Shown here: piece after piece, positions 50,106 through 59,221 of the stretch
Layout of the letters: each line of letters opens with the position of its first letter
Position numbering within the stretch: the stretch's first letter is position 1
DNA from: Bog-473 sp963763575
GTDB lineage: Bacteria > Actinomycetota > Acidimicrobiia > Acidimicrobiales > RAAP-2
Direction of reading: 5' to 3'
Length of the DNA stretch: 64,000 nt
NCBI GenBank assembly: GCA_963763575.1
Contig: CAVXPD010000005.1
Coordinates: forward strand, 1 to 64,000
Translations under genes and position numbers: made by a program
The notes under the pieces: generated by a model
The model's input: only the letters and a program-made list of their open reading frames with translations
The model's database searches: none
Told to the model about the DNA's origin: nothing

Positions 50106-51089
50106 ATGACCGATCCCGCCCTGCTCCCCGCCGACGTCGTCCGCGCCGTGCCCGACGGCGAGGTGGTCTACGGCATGCAGCTGCCGATCCAGTCCCAGTC
50201 GACGCTCTACGTGGCCGACTGGGAGAAGGAGGCGGGCCCGCGCGAACTGGCGCGCATCGCGCGGGTGGCCGACGAGGCGGGCTTCTTCTATCTCGGCGTG
50301 TGCGACCACACCGCGATCCCGCGCCGGCTGGCCCAGGCCATGGGCACCGTCTGGTACGACACGACGGCGACGCTGGGCTGGCTGGCCGCGGTGACGACGC
50401 GGACCCACCTGCTGTCGCACGTGCTGATCCTGGCCCAACGCCACCCGTTGCGGGCGGCCAAGGAGCTCTCGACCCTCGACGCGCTCTCCGGCGGGCGCCT
50501 CATCGTCGGCGTGGGTGCAGGCCACGTGCCCGAGGAGTACGAGCTCCTCACCGGCGGCTTCGACCAGCGCGGGCGACACACCGACGAGGCGGTCTCGGAC
50601 CTCGCCCGGTGCTTCACGGACGAATTCCCCGAGCTGCCGGGGCCCAGGTTCCCCGCCCGCGACATGGGCCTCGCCCCACGCCCGGTGCGCCAGCCCCGCC
50701 CGCCCATCTGGATCGGCGGGTCCTCGCCGGCCGCCATCCGCCGCACCGCGGCCTTCGGCGACGGCTGGCTGCCGCAGGGGACACGCCGGCGCGACCTGCC
50801 CGGGCAGATCGCCCGGCTGCGCGAGCTGCGCGGCGAGCTGCGCAGCGGGGCGCCGATCGACATCGGCACCATCGTCGAGCCGATCCACCTGACCTCGGGC
50901 GGATCGGGTTGGGACCTGCCCGGCTGGGTCCTGTCCGGGGGTGCGGACGAGATCGCAGCGTCGCTGCGCGAGCTGGTCGGGATGGGCGTGAACCACCTCC
51001 AGGTGCGGTTCATGGCCCGTAGCGCCGACGAGTTCTGCGAGCAGACGGCACGCTTCGGCGTCGAGGTGGGGCCGTTGCTCCACCGCTAA
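50106..51089 (+). CDS. LLM-class flavin/F420-dependent oxidoreductase
   Basis: 327 residues. The luciferase-like barrel shows RIARVADEAGFFYLGVCDHT, LSTLDALSGGRLIVGVGAGHVPEEYE, RPPIWIGGSSPAAIRRTAAFGDGW and MGVNHLQVRFM. Actinobacterial members of this class often use coenzyme F420; an F420-type homologue (Rv3520c) lies in the M. tuberculosis steroid region. It follows the acyl-CoA dehydrogenase pair by 19 bp and is probably in its operon. Confidence 0.88.
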   Translation: MTDPALLPADVVRAVPDGEVVYGMQLPIQSQSTLYVADWEKEAGPRELARIARVADEAGFFYLGVCDHTAIPRRLAQAMGTVWYDTTATLGWLAAVTTRTHLLSHVLILAQRHPLRAAKELSTLDALSGGRLIVGVGAGHVPEEYELLTGGFDQRGRHTDEAVSDLARCFTDEFPELPGPRFPARDMGLAPRPVRQPRPPIWIGGSSPAAIRRTAAFGDGWLPQGTRRRDLPGQIARLRELRGELRSGAPIDIGTIVEPIHLTSGGSGWDLPGWVLSGGADEIAASLRELVGMGVNHLQVRFMARSADEFCEQTARFGVEVGPLLHR

Positions 51090-51153
51090 GAGCTCGTGAA
51101 GATCCCGGGCCCCGCTGAACCGGTCGTCGGACCCCGGCCCTAGGCTGGTACCG

Positions 51154-51819
51154 ATGGTCGTGTTCTCCTACCTCGTGGGCATCCCCGTCCTGATCGTGGT
51201 GCTGTTGGCGCAGAGCAGGGCGCTGCCCGTGCCCCGCGTGTACCGGCCGCGCCTGCCCATCTTCCTCGGCATCATCGGGCTGTTCACGCTGTCGGTGTAC
51301 GCCGGCGACCACCACGTCACCGCGACGGCATGGGCGTGGGTGCTCGGCGCGCTGGCGGTCGGGGCGATCGGGGTGGGCGCGCTGCGCGGCCTCACCATGC
51401 GGGTCTGGCCCAGCAACGGCTGGGTGATGCGTCTCGGCACTGGGCTCACGCTGGCGCTGTGGCTGGTCTCCCTGCTGGTCGGCTTCACCGGCGACGTCGG
51501 GAGCGGGAGCTCCGGTGCGGCCGGCTTGCTCGGTGCCAGCTTCCTCCTCTATCTGGCGCTCACCATCGCCGCGCAGTACTACGTCGTCCACCGGCGGGCG
51601 GAGCCCGTGTGGGCGCAGCTCGGCCCGGATGCGGGCCGGCCGTTCATGATGAACTTCATGCAGGGCCCCGGCGTCTACTTCACCTCGTTCCGCACGGGCG
51701 CTCCAGGAGCTCCGGGATGGGGCGCGGAGGCGCAGGGTGACGACGATGACGTCATCGACGCGGAGGTCGTCGACGACGACGAGCACCACGGTCCGCCCGA
51801 ACTGCACGCGCCGCGCTGA
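51154..51819 (+). CDS. Five-helix membrane protein, DUF1453/CcdC-like
   Basis: 221 residues with membrane helices at about 1-21, 33-51, 60-81, 91-112 and 118-143. RPRLPIFLGIIGLFTLSVYAGDHHVT resembles DUF1453/CcdC-like proteins. The C-terminal tail is acidic (GDDDDVIDAEVVDDDEHHG). Function unknown; a separate transcription unit is likely. Confidence 0.6.
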   Translation: MVVFSYLVGIPVLIVVLLAQSRALPVPRVYRPRLPIFLGIIGLFTLSVYAGDHHVTATAWAWVLGALAVGAIGVGALRGLTMRVWPSNGWVMRLGTGLTLALWLVSLLVGFTGDVGSGSSGAAGLLGASFLLYLALTIAAQYYVVHRRAEPVWAQLGPDAGRPFMMNFMQGPGVYFTSFRTGAPGAPGWGAEAQGDDDDVIDAEVVDDDEHHGPPELHAPR

Positions 51820-51840
51820 TCGTTCCTACACTCGGCGGCC

Positions 51841-52506
51841 GTGACGGCGCCGCGCAGCTTCAGCCAGAGGCCCTACGTCGGTCCGCCGGGCTCCGCCGAG
51901 TTGCTGCTCGTGCGGCACGGCGCGTCGGCGGACTCGGTGGAGGGTGAGTCGTTCGAGCTGGTGGAGGGCCAGGGCGACCCTCCGCTCTCTGAGGCAGGCC
52001 GCCATCAGGCCGAGCTGGTGGCGCAGCGCCTGGGGCACGAGCTCTTCGACGGCATGTACGTGAGCACGCTTCGCCGCACGGCGCAGACGGCGGCACCCCT
52101 CGTCGACCGCACCGGGATCACCCCGGTCGTCGACGCCGACCTGCGCGAGGTGTTCCTCGGGGAGTGGGAGGGCGGGCTCCTGCGCCAGAAGGCCGCCGAC
52201 CAGGATCCGCTCTTGGAGCGGGTGATGACCGAGCAGCGCTGGGACGTGGTGCCGGGCGCCGAGTCGCGCGTCGCGTTCGGGGGCCGCCTGCGGCGGGCGG
52301 TCGAACGCATCGCGGCGGCGCACCCGGGCGGGCGGGTCGTCGTGTTCAGCCACGGGGCCGCCATCGGAGAACTGCTGGCCCAGGCGACCGCTTCGGCGCC
52401 TTTCGCGTTCTTGGGCGCGGACAACGCCTCGATCTCACGCCTGGTGGTGGCCGCCGACCGCTGGGTCGTGCGCGGGTACAACGACACGGCGCATCTCATG
52501 GGCTGA
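51841..52506 (+). CDS. Histidine phosphatase (phosphoglycerate-mutase-like) superfamily protein
   Basis: 221 residues from a GTG at 51841. The catalytic LLVRHGAS, the RRTAQTAAPL arm, the LREVFLGEWEGG acid region and the late VVVFSHGAAIGELL His are all present. It removes phosphate from an unknown small molecule or peptide. The ATG/GTG region is AT-poor and lacks a strong ribosome site, so the start may be slightly different. Confidence 0.9.
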   Translation: MTAPRSFSQRPYVGPPGSAELLLVRHGASADSVEGESFELVEGQGDPPLSEAGRHQAELVAQRLGHELFDGMYVSTLRRTAQTAAPLVDRTGITPVVDADLREVFLGEWEGGLLRQKAADQDPLLERVMTEQRWDVVPGAESRVAFGGRLRRAVERIAAAHPGGRVVVFSHGAAIGELLAQATASAPFAFLGADNASISRLVVAADRWVVRGYNDTAHLMG

Positions 52507-52518
52507 GGCGCCGTCCCG

Positions 52519-52740
52519 ATGGCTCGTTCCGGGAAACGTCGGCGCACGCCGAAGGGAAAGCTGCCTCCGGTCCCCGACTACGTGCGCTACACCGGGGGCG
52601 GGCGGCGCTACTGGCGCCTCGGGGGACCGCTCACCCGCGACCGGGAGGCCGAGGCCTTGGCCGCCCAGCGCAAGCGACCGCCGGGCCGCATCGGCCGCTT
52701 CGTGCTGCGGGTCCTGGGTGGCAAGCCGCCGCCTCCATAG
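52519..52740 (+). CDS. Small basic protein, unknown
   Basis: 73 residues, Arg/Lys/Pro-rich (start ARSGKRRRTPKGKLPPVPDY, then GGGRRYWRLGG, end GGKPPPP). It lies 12 bp after the phosphatase gene. It may bind nucleic acid through charge. No family is recognised; it could be a false prediction. Confidence 0.45.
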   Translation: MARSGKRRRTPKGKLPPVPDYVRYTGGGRRYWRLGGPLTRDREAEALAAQRKRPPGRIGRFVLRVLGGKPPPP

Positions 52741-52779
52741 CAGGACGTCCGCGTCCGGCGGGTTCTGCGAGCAAGGTGC

Positions 52780-53076
52780 TCAGGCGAGGACGGCCCTGAT
52801 CTCGTCGAGGGACATCTCGTCGGTGGCGTGGCCTCCGCACTGCTCGCAGTCGCCGGTGTGGCGCCACGAACGGAGCAACCGGGTGCCCTCGGGATTGAGG
52901 AGCACGGTGAAGGCCTCCGAGTGCTCGTCGACCTCCAGCCCGAAGTAGGACCGCCACCCGGTGACCACCGCGCGGTCCTCGACCTCGATGCCCTTGAGGA
53001 TCCGCCGGAACCGCATGTGGTCGGTGTCGAAGACCCACGTGCTGTGACACGACTCGTAGACCAACGGCGAGGTCAT
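52780..53076 (-). CDS. Small hypothetical protein with Cys pair
   Basis: 98 residues from the ATG at 53076. It contains a CEQCGGH motif near residue 77, YESCHSTWVFDTDHMRFRRIL at the start and a beta-rich middle. The two close Cys and His could bind a metal. Function and family are unknown to me. Confidence 0.6.
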   Translation of the reverse strand: MTSPLVYESCHSTWVFDTDHMRFRRILKGIEVEDRAVVTGWRSYFGLEVDEHSEAFTVLLNPEGTRLLRSWRHTGDCEQCGGHATDEMSLDEIRAVLA

Positions 53077-53465
53077 CGGCCCAGTGTGCCCGCCCAAGAT
53101 AAGGGCGCCGTCAGAGTTGTGTTGTAGTTGTGTGACGATCCGGGCGACCAGGGTGAACGCGATGGCACAGCGATGGCACAGCGTGGAGCAGTCCCCTTCG
53201 GTGCCGCAGGCTCGCTGGCAACGGCGACGCCAGACGCGTGATCTGACTCCGTTCCCGGTCGACGTCTCCGATCGAGAGAATCGCGCGGCTCGGGGTGGCC
53301 CGGCGAAGTGTCAAGAGTCATCGAACGCCGGTGACCGGCGCGTCCTTGGGGGCGAATTGGGCCATCTCGATCCGCCGAATCGGCGCTTTTGGCGGCAGCG
53401 GACCGGGCCGACTTGAATGTGACGCGGCGTCAGATCCGCTGGCGCCGCCCGACCCGGGAGCACAC
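53077..53465. other. Intergenic region upstream of aldehyde dehydrogenase
   Basis: 389 bases without a supported gene. Contains GTTGTG-type repeats near 53116-53135, an 11-bp direct repeat GCGATGGCACA at 53159 and 53170, and the TGACG-CGG-CGTCA element at 53420. It should hold the promoter of the aldehyde dehydrogenase gene. Confidence 0.45.
53420..53432. promoter_or_regulatory. Operator-like inverted repeat TGACG-CGG-CGTCA upstream of aldehyde dehydrogenase
   Basis: Perfect 5-bp arms around CGG, 34-46 bp before the start. It shares the TGACG-N3-CGTCA core of the echA20 and amidohydrolase elements. Confidence 0.5.
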
Positions 53466-54938
53466 ATGGCCGAGACCACCACGCACGACGAACATCAGCT
53501 CCTCATCGGGGGCAAGTGGGTGGACGCGTCCGAGGGGACCTACGAGATCGTCAACCCCGCCACCGAGGAGGTGGTGGGCCGAGCCCCGCACGGGGGCGCG
53601 GCGGACGCCCGGGCCGCGGCTGCCGCGGCAAAGGAGGCGCAGCCGGGCTGGGCCGCCTGGTCGGTGGACGAGCGCAGCACCCTCATGCGCGAGGCGGCGG
53701 CCGGCATCCGCGCCAAGTCGTCCGAGCTGCTCCCGCTGGTCATCGCCGAGACCGGCGCCACCGCCACGGTCGGCTCGCGGATGCAGGTCCCGGTGGCCGC
53801 CGACCGCTTCGAGCGCTACGCCCGGGACCCGCGCCCGGTCCTCCAGACCCCCCTGCTGCCCCAGCCGGCGCCGGCGACGCCGTTGGCCCCGGGCGGGATC
53901 ATCGGAGGCATGGTCAACCGCCAGCCGCTCGGGGTGGTCGCGTGCGTCACCTCGTACAACTTCCCGATGGTCAACATGGCCGGCAAGGTCGCGCCGGCGC
54001 TGGCGGCGGGCAACACGGTCGTCGTGAAGCCGGCGCCCCAGGACCCGCTCGCCATCGTGGAGCTGGTCCGAATCCTCGACGAGGTCGGCTTCCCACCGGG
54101 CGTCGTGAACCTGGTGAACGGGCAGGGTGCCGACGCGTCCGCCGCACTCGTCGACGCCGACGAGGTGGATTGCGTCAGCTTCACCGGCTCGACCCAGGTC
54201 GGCGTGACCATCGCCGAAAAGGCGGCCCGCACGATGAAGCGCACGCTCCTCGAGCTGGGGGGCAAGGGCGCCTGCGTCGTCTTCGAGGACGCCGACGTCA
54301 AGGGGGCCGTCGGCTGCATCGGGTCGACGTGGTCCTTCCACTCGGGCCAGATCTGCACCGCGCCGACCCGCGCCGTGGTCCACCGGAGCCTGTTCGACCA
54401 AGTGCGCGACGGCCTCGTGCAGATGGCGGGCTTCCTCAAGGTGGGGGACCCCACCGACACCTCCACGATCATCGGACCCGTGATCTCGGCCGCGCAGCGG
54501 GCGCGGATCGAGGCCCACGTGGCGTCGGCGACAGAGGACGGCGGCGAGGTCGTCATCGGCGGTGAGCGCCCGGCGGACCTGCCCAAGGGCTTCTACGTCG
54601 CGCCCACGCTGATCACGGGCACGAACGACATGCGCGTCGCGCGAGAGGAGATCTTCGGCCCGGTCGTCACCATGATCCCCTTCGACGACGAGGAGGAGGG
54701 GATCGCCATCGCCAACGACTCGGACTTCGGGCTCTACGACTACGTCTTCTCCAAGGACGGCGCCCGCGCGCTGCGCGTGGCCAAGCGGCTCCAGGCCGGC
54801 CATGTGGGGATCAACACGGCGCAACGGAACCACGACGCGCCGTTCGGGGGCTTCAAGATGTCGGGCGTCGGTCGCGACGGCGGCGACTACGGGCTGCTTG
54901 CCTACAGCGAGCCCCAGGCCATCATCTGGAGCTCGTAA
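53466..54938 (+). CDS. NAD(P)-dependent aldehyde dehydrogenase
   Basis: 490 residues from the ATG at 53466. YNFPMVNMAGKVAPALAAGN, FTGSTQVG, LLELGGKGACVVFEDAD and HSGQICTAPTRAV (catalytic Cys) are complete, with EIFGPVVTMIPF near the end. It oxidises aldehydes to acids. The nearby operator links it to the steroid region, where aldehydes arise from side-chain or alcohol oxidation. Confidence 0.95.
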   Translation: MAETTTHDEHQLLIGGKWVDASEGTYEIVNPATEEVVGRAPHGGAADARAAAAAAKEAQPGWAAWSVDERSTLMREAAAGIRAKSSELLPLVIAETGATATVGSRMQVPVAADRFERYARDPRPVLQTPLLPQPAPATPLAPGGIIGGMVNRQPLGVVACVTSYNFPMVNMAGKVAPALAAGNTVVVKPAPQDPLAIVELVRILDEVGFPPGVVNLVNGQGADASAALVDADEVDCVSFTGSTQVGVTIAEKAARTMKRTLLELGGKGACVVFEDADVKGAVGCIGSTWSFHSGQICTAPTRAVVHRSLFDQVRDGLVQMAGFLKVGDPTDTSTIIGPVISAAQRARIEAHVASATEDGGEVVIGGERPADLPKGFYVAPTLITGTNDMRVAREEIFGPVVTMIPFDDEEEGIAIANDSDFGLYDYVFSKDGARALRVAKRLQAGHVGINTAQRNHDAPFGGFKMSGVGRDGGDYGLLAYSEPQAIIWSS

Positions 54939-55024
54939 CTCCGGTGCGGTCCCGCCTCCGCAGGCTGCTCCCGGTGGCGCTCTCGCATCGGACGCACCGC
55001 GACACGCTGCGCTAGGAACGCCCC

Positions 55025-56302
55025 GTGGCCGCGCTTCCCTATACGCCCATGCCCGACGTCGGCCTGCCCAGGTCCGAAGTCATGCAGCTGCTGATCACCA
55101 TGAAGCAGGGCGACCTGGACTGGCGGGGCGGGCGTGTCTTCAGCCTCGTCTACTCGGCCGGCGACGACGTGCACGAGCTGTTGTCCGACGCCCTGTCGCT
55201 CTTCAGCGCCGAGAACGGGCTCAACGTGCTCGCCTTCCCGAGCATCGGCGTCATGCAACACGACATCGTGTGCAACACGGCGTCGCTGCTCGGTGCGGAC
55301 GACCCGGCGGCCGGCGGGGAGGTCGAGGGCTACCTCACCTCGGGCGGCACCGAAAGCCTCCTGCAGGCGGTGAAGACCGCACGCGACGTCGGCCGTGCCC
55401 GCGGCATCGCGCGGCCCGGCGTCGTCGTCGCCGAGAGCGCCCACGCCGCGTTCACCAAGGCGGCCGACTACTTCGACGTGGACCTCGTACGAGTACCGGT
55501 GGACGCCGATTTCCGCGTCAGTGCGGGCGCGCTCGCCGACGCGTGCTCGGACAGCACGATCATGGTCGTCGGCTCGGCGCCGACCTATCCCCAGGGTGTC
55601 ATCGATCCGATCGGTGACATTGCGGCGCTCGCTCTCGACCGGGGCATCCTCTGCCACGTCGACGCCTGTATGGGCGGCTTCCTGCTCCCGTTCCTCCGGG
55701 AGCTCGACCGCGTCGCCGAGCCGTTCGACTTCACGGTGCCCGGTGTCACCTCGATGTCGGCGGACGTCCACAAATACGGGTACGCGTCCAAGGGTGTGTC
55801 GGTGATCCTGTACCGGACCCACGAGCTGGCCCGGCACCAGGTCTTCGTGACGACCGACTGGCTCGGCGGCCTCTATGCCTCGACGGCCATGGCCGGCACG
55901 CGGCCGGCGGGGCCCATTGCGGCGGCCTGGGCCGCCATCATGCACATCGGCCACCGGGGCTATGTGGAGCTGACCCGCACCGCCGCCGACGCGGCGCGCG
56001 CGCTGCGTGCCGGCATCGAGGCCATCGACGCGCTCGAGGTCCGCGGCGACCCGCCGGCCACGGTGATCAGCTTCGGGGCCCGCGACCCCGACGTGCTCGA
56101 CATCTTCGCCGTGGGCGAGCGGCTGGCCGCCGGGGGGTGGTACCTCGACCGTCAGAACAGGCCCGACTCGCTCCATGCCACGGTGCACGCGGGGAGCGCG
56201 GCGACGGTCCCGGCTCTGGTCGCCGACCTCGGGAGGGCCGTACGCGCGGTCGGATCATCCCGCGCCGGACGCCGGGACACCACCTACGGCCAAAGCGTCT
56301 AG
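55025..56302 (+). CDS. PLP-dependent decarboxylase/lyase family enzyme (sphingosine-1-phosphate lyase-like)
   Basis: 425 residues from a GTG at 55025. SGGTESLLQAVKTARD and the PLP-binding Lys in SADVHKYGYASKG are hallmark features, with VHAGSAATVPALVADLG at the end. FPSIGVMQHDIVCNTA and CHVDACMGGFLLPFLREL (Asp for the pyridine nitrogen) fit the group containing sphingosine-1-phosphate lyase and glutamate decarboxylase. The substrate is unknown. Its stop TAG overlaps in CTAG with the stop of the convergent UBP zinc finger gene. Confidence 0.88.
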   Translation: MAALPYTPMPDVGLPRSEVMQLLITMKQGDLDWRGGRVFSLVYSAGDDVHELLSDALSLFSAENGLNVLAFPSIGVMQHDIVCNTASLLGADDPAAGGEVEGYLTSGGTESLLQAVKTARDVGRARGIARPGVVVAESAHAAFTKAADYFDVDLVRVPVDADFRVSAGALADACSDSTIMVVGSAPTYPQGVIDPIGDIAALALDRGILCHVDACMGGFLLPFLRELDRVAEPFDFTVPGVTSMSADVHKYGYASKGVSVILYRTHELARHQVFVTTDWLGGLYASTAMAGTRPAGPIAAAWAAIMHIGHRGYVELTRTAADAARALRAGIEAIDALEVRGDPPATVISFGARDPDVLDIFAVGERLAAGGWYLDRQNRPDSLHATVHAGSAATVPALVADLGRAVRAVGSSRAGRRDTTYGQSV

Positions 56303-56562
56303 CCGGGCTCCATCGCCAGCTGGTCGACGTAGCACCAGATCCAGTCCTCGCCGGGCTGCGCCGACTGGACGAGTGGATGGCCGACGGCGTGGAAGTGCTT
56401 CGTCGCGTGCCGGTTGGGTGAGGAGTCGCAGCAGTTCACCTGCCCGCAGGTCAGGCAGAGGCGAAGGTGCACCCAGTTCGCGCCGATCTTCAGGCACTCG
56501 CCGCAGCCCTGGGTCAGGGGCTCCACGTCTTGGATCTGGTCCAGGTGTGCGCACTCGGTCAT
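56299..56562 (-). CDS. UBP-type zinc finger protein
   Basis: 87 residues. Cys and His in CAHLDQIQDV, GCGECLKIG, LCLTCGQVNCCD and RHATKHFHAVGHPL fit the ZnF-UBP fold, which in eukaryotes binds the C-terminal tail of ubiquitin. Bacterial stand-alone versions are common in actinobacteria with unknown ligands. It is convergent with the PLP enzyme and precedes the mycofactocin SDR by about 30 bp without overlap. Confidence 0.85.
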   Translation of the reverse strand: MTECAHLDQIQDVEPLTQGCGECLKIGANWVHLRLCLTCGQVNCCDSSPNRHATKHFHAVGHPLVQSAQPGEDWIWCYVDQLAMEPG

Positions 56563-56589
56563 GGTGGGACGCCTCCTCGTCGGTCCGCG

Positions 56590-57375
56590 TCAGGACGTCG
56601 TCATCCCCCCGTCTACCGGGAGCGCGGCCCCCGTGACGCCGCCGGCCTCCGGGCTACAGAGCCATGCGATCAGGGCGGCCGTTTCGGACGGCTCGAGCAG
56701 CCGCTCGACCAGCTGTTGGCCGGCGAACGCCTCGGCGGAACCGAGGCCGTAGACCGCGGCCGACGCGTCGAGCATGGGCCCCTTCGTGGAACCCGGGCAC
56801 ACCGCGTTGGCGGTGATGCCGGTGCCGGCCAGGTCCGCCGCCAGCGAGCGCATCAGGCTGATCACGGCGGCCTTCGAGGCGCTGTACCCGCTCAGCCGGC
56901 GCAGCCCCAGCGACCCCGCCGCCGACGCCACCCCGACGACGCGCCCCTGGCGGGGGGCGGCGTCGCGCAGCAACACCGGGACCGCGGCGGTGGCGAGGCG
57001 GCGGACTCCGTTGACGTTGACGTCGAAGAGCACGTCCCACTGGGCGTCGGGCGTCTCCCAAAGCGGGGGGCCGCCGCTGATCACGCCCGCGGCGGCGACG
57101 GCGGCGCGAAGGCCGCCGAAGCGTCGGACCGCTTCGTCGACGGCGGCGCGCATGTCGGCGGGGTTGCGGACGTCGCCCAGCATCGTGTGCACCGCGTCCC
57201 CGTGCCGGGCCGAGAGCTCATCGAGGTCGCTCGGCGTGGCCAGGGCGTAGTCGAGCGCGGGGTCATCGGCCCCGACGTCCACCGCGACCACGTTCCAGCC
57301 GGCCTTGACGAGGGCGTCGACGGTCGCCGCCCCGATGCCGCGGGCCGCCCCGGTGACGACCGCGGCCGGGCTCAC
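56590..57375 (-). CDS. Mycofactocin-dependent-type SDR oxidoreductase
   Basis: 261 residues from a GTG at 57375 overlapping the mftE stop (GTGA). VVTGAARGIGAATVDAL, a long insert with SDLDELSARHGDAV, VASAAGSLGL, YSASKAAVISLMRSL and PVDGG are SDR features. SDRs of this subfamily are encoded with mycofactocin genes and carry a non-exchangeable NAD that is re-oxidised by mycofactocin. Position next to mftE supports that assignment. Confidence 0.85.
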   Translation of the reverse strand: MSPAAVVTGAARGIGAATVDALVKAGWNVVAVDVGADDPALDYALATPSDLDELSARHGDAVHTMLGDVRNPADMRAAVDEAVRRFGGLRAAVAAAGVISGGPPLWETPDAQWDVLFDVNVNGVRRLATAAVPVLLRDAAPRQGRVVGVASAAGSLGLRRLSGYSASKAAVISLMRSLAADLAGTGITANAVCPGSTKGPMLDASAAVYGLGSAEAFAGQQLVERLLEPSETAALIAWLCSPEAGGVTGAALPVDGGMTTS

Positions 57376-58055
57376 GGCTCGCGCCACCGCGCCGAGACGG
57401 AAGCCGCGAGATCCGTGACGAGCCGGTCCAGCAACGCGCGGCCCTCGTCGGCACCCGCGCCGGTGGGATCTCCCAGCACGCCGTTGGACGATACCGGTCG
57501 CACCCCTTCGGCGCGCAGCCGGGGCAGCAGACGCTCGAGGGGCTCCGTGCGTCCCGGCTCGGCCAGCTCGAGCCTCACCGCCTGGGGTTCGATCGCCAGC
57601 ATGAGCGACGTCTCCGTCCGGCCGGCGTGCGCGTCGCCCCCGCCGATCGCGGCGCACCAGACCAGCACGTCGTCCCCCTCGGCGGCGCAGCGCGCGGCGA
57701 GCGCGGCGAGCGCCGCATCGTTGCCGCCGTGGGCGTTGACGAGGACCACGCCGGCGAACGAGCTGCGGGCGGACCGGACCAGCTCGACGAGCAGCGCCGC
57801 CAGCACCTCGTGCCCGACCAGCAGCGTGCCGGGGAACCCGGCGTGCTCGCCGCTGGCCCCGTAGGCGACGGCCGGGGCCACTGCGAGCCGGGCCACCCGC
57901 TCGGCGGCGGCGTGGGCAAGGGCCCGCGCGATGCGGGTGTCGGTGTCGAGCGGCAGGTGCGGCCCGTGCTGCTCGAGCGAGCCCAGCGGCACGGCGAGCA
58001 GCGCCGTGCCCTGCGTCGCCTCCACCTGGGGCCAGGTGGCGCGATCGAGCCGCAC
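57372..58055 (-). CDS. mftE: Mycofactocin system creatininase-family peptidase
   Basis: 227 residues from a GTG at 58055 (other starts at nearby codons are possible, including a CTG overlapping the mftC stop). LLAVPLGSLEQHGPHLPLDTDT is the creatininase family signature with His and Asp metal ligands; VVLVNAHGGNDAALAALAAR supplies further ligands. MftE cuts the modified C-terminal dipeptide from MftA after MftC action. Usual length about 240. Confidence 0.93.
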   Translation of the reverse strand: MRLDRATWPQVEATQGTALLAVPLGSLEQHGPHLPLDTDTRIARALAHAAAERVARLAVAPAVAYGASGEHAGFPGTLLVGHEVLAALLVELVRSARSSFAGVVLVNAHGGNDAALAALAARCAAEGDDVLVWCAAIGGGDAHAGRTETSLMLAIEPQAVRLELAEPGRTEPLERLLPRLRAEGVRPVSSNGVLGDPTGAGADEGRALLDRLVTDLAASVSARWREP

Positions 58056-58060
58056 GGCGA

Positions 58061-59221
58061 TCAGGTGCGGGCCGGCGCGCGGAACCGCACGGGCATCGGC
58101 ACCGGGAGCGGGGTGCCGTCGCGCCCGACCTTGGAGTGGCCGAGGACCGAACGGGGCCGCTCGGCCAGCGCCTTCAACGCCTCCTCGCCGTGTCCGTGCA
58201 CGCACTCGGGGTCGGGGCCGTCGAGGGGAAGTCCCGTGAAGAACTTGGCCGCCATGCACCCGCCCCGGCAGGCGTCGAACGATCCGCACGACGCGCAGGC
58301 ACCGGCGCTCTGGGGCTCGCGCAGCGACGCGAAGAGCGCCGACTCCCGCCACACGGCACGAAAGCCGCCGGGGCCGCGGACGTTGCCGGCCAGGAACTGG
58401 CGGTCGATGACGAACGGGCACGCGTACACGTCGCCGACGGGGTCGATGAGGCACACGACTCGTCCGGCGCCGCAGAGGTTCAACCCGTCCAACGGCTCCC
58501 CGAGGGCCGAGAGGTGGAAGAAGGAGTCACCCGTCAGCACGCCCGGCCGCTCCCGCAACCAGTGGTAGAGCTGCCGCTGCTGCGCGGCCGTCGGGTGCAG
58601 CTCGTCCCAGGTGTCGACGGCGCGGCCCGAGGGCCGGAGCCGCGTCAGCCGGAGCTGCGCCTCGTAGGAGTCGGCGAGGGCGGCCAGCGCGTCGAGTTGC
58701 TCCACGTTCTGTCGCGTGACGACGACGCTGATCTTGAAGGGGCCGAAGCCGGCGGCGGCCAGGTTGTCCATGGCGAGGCGGGCTGCGGCGAACGAGCCCG
58801 GACCGCGGACGGCGTCGTTGGTCGCCGCGGTGGCTCCATCGATGCTGATCTGGACGTCGAGGTAGTCCAGCGCCGCCAGTTGGCGCGCCCGCTCCGATGT
58901 GAGCCGGGTCCCGTTGGTGGAGAACTTCACGCCGACCCGCCGCTCCGTGGCGTACCCGACGAGGTCGAAGAAGTCGGGGCGCAGCATCGGCTCGCCGCCG
59001 CCGATGTTCACGTAGAAGACCTGCATCCCGACCAGGTCGTCGATGACGTGCCGCGCCTCTTCGGGAGTGAGTTCGCCGGGGTCCCGGCGTCCCGATGAGC
59101 TGAGGCAGTGCACGCAGGCCAGGTTGCAGGCGTACGTCAGCTCCCAGGTCAGGCAGATGGGCGCGTCGAGCCCCTGGCCGAACCGGTCCTTGAGGGCGAG
59201 CGGAGCCACGTCAGCCGGCAT
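58061..59221 (-). CDS. mftC: Mycofactocin radical SAM maturase
   Basis: 386 residues. CxxxCxxC of radical SAM enzymes is at Cys32, Cys36 and Cys39 (YACNLACVHC); GGGEPMLRPDF contacts SAM. The C-terminal SPASM part has clustered Cys (CGAGRVVCLIDPVGDVYACPF, CASCGSFDACRGGC). MftC decarboxylates the C-terminal Tyr and couples it to Val on MftA. It overlaps mftB by 11 nt and stands right after it, as in other actinobacteria. Confidence 0.96.
   Translation of the reverse strand: MPADVAPLALKDRFGQGLDAPICLTWELTYACNLACVHCLSSSGRRDPGELTPEEARHVIDDLVGMQVFYVNIGGGEPMLRPDFFDLVGYATERRVGVKFSTNGTRLTSERARQLAALDYLDVQISIDGATAATNDAVRGPGSFAAARLAMDNLAAAGFGPFKISVVVTRQNVEQLDALAALADSYEAQLRLTRLRPSGRAVDTWDELHPTAAQQRQLYHWLRERPGVLTGDSFFHLSALGEPLDGLNLCGAGRVVCLIDPVGDVYACPFVIDRQFLAGNVRGPGGFRAVWRESALFASLREPQSAGACASCGSFDACRGGCMAAKFFTGLPLDGPDPECVHGHGEEALKALAERPRSVLGHSKVGRDGTPLPVPMPVRFRAPART

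Noticed and set aside
53159..53180. 11-bp direct repeat GCGATGGCACA
   Set aside because: Only two copies and no further symmetry; likely a chance duplication, mentioned only in the gap description.
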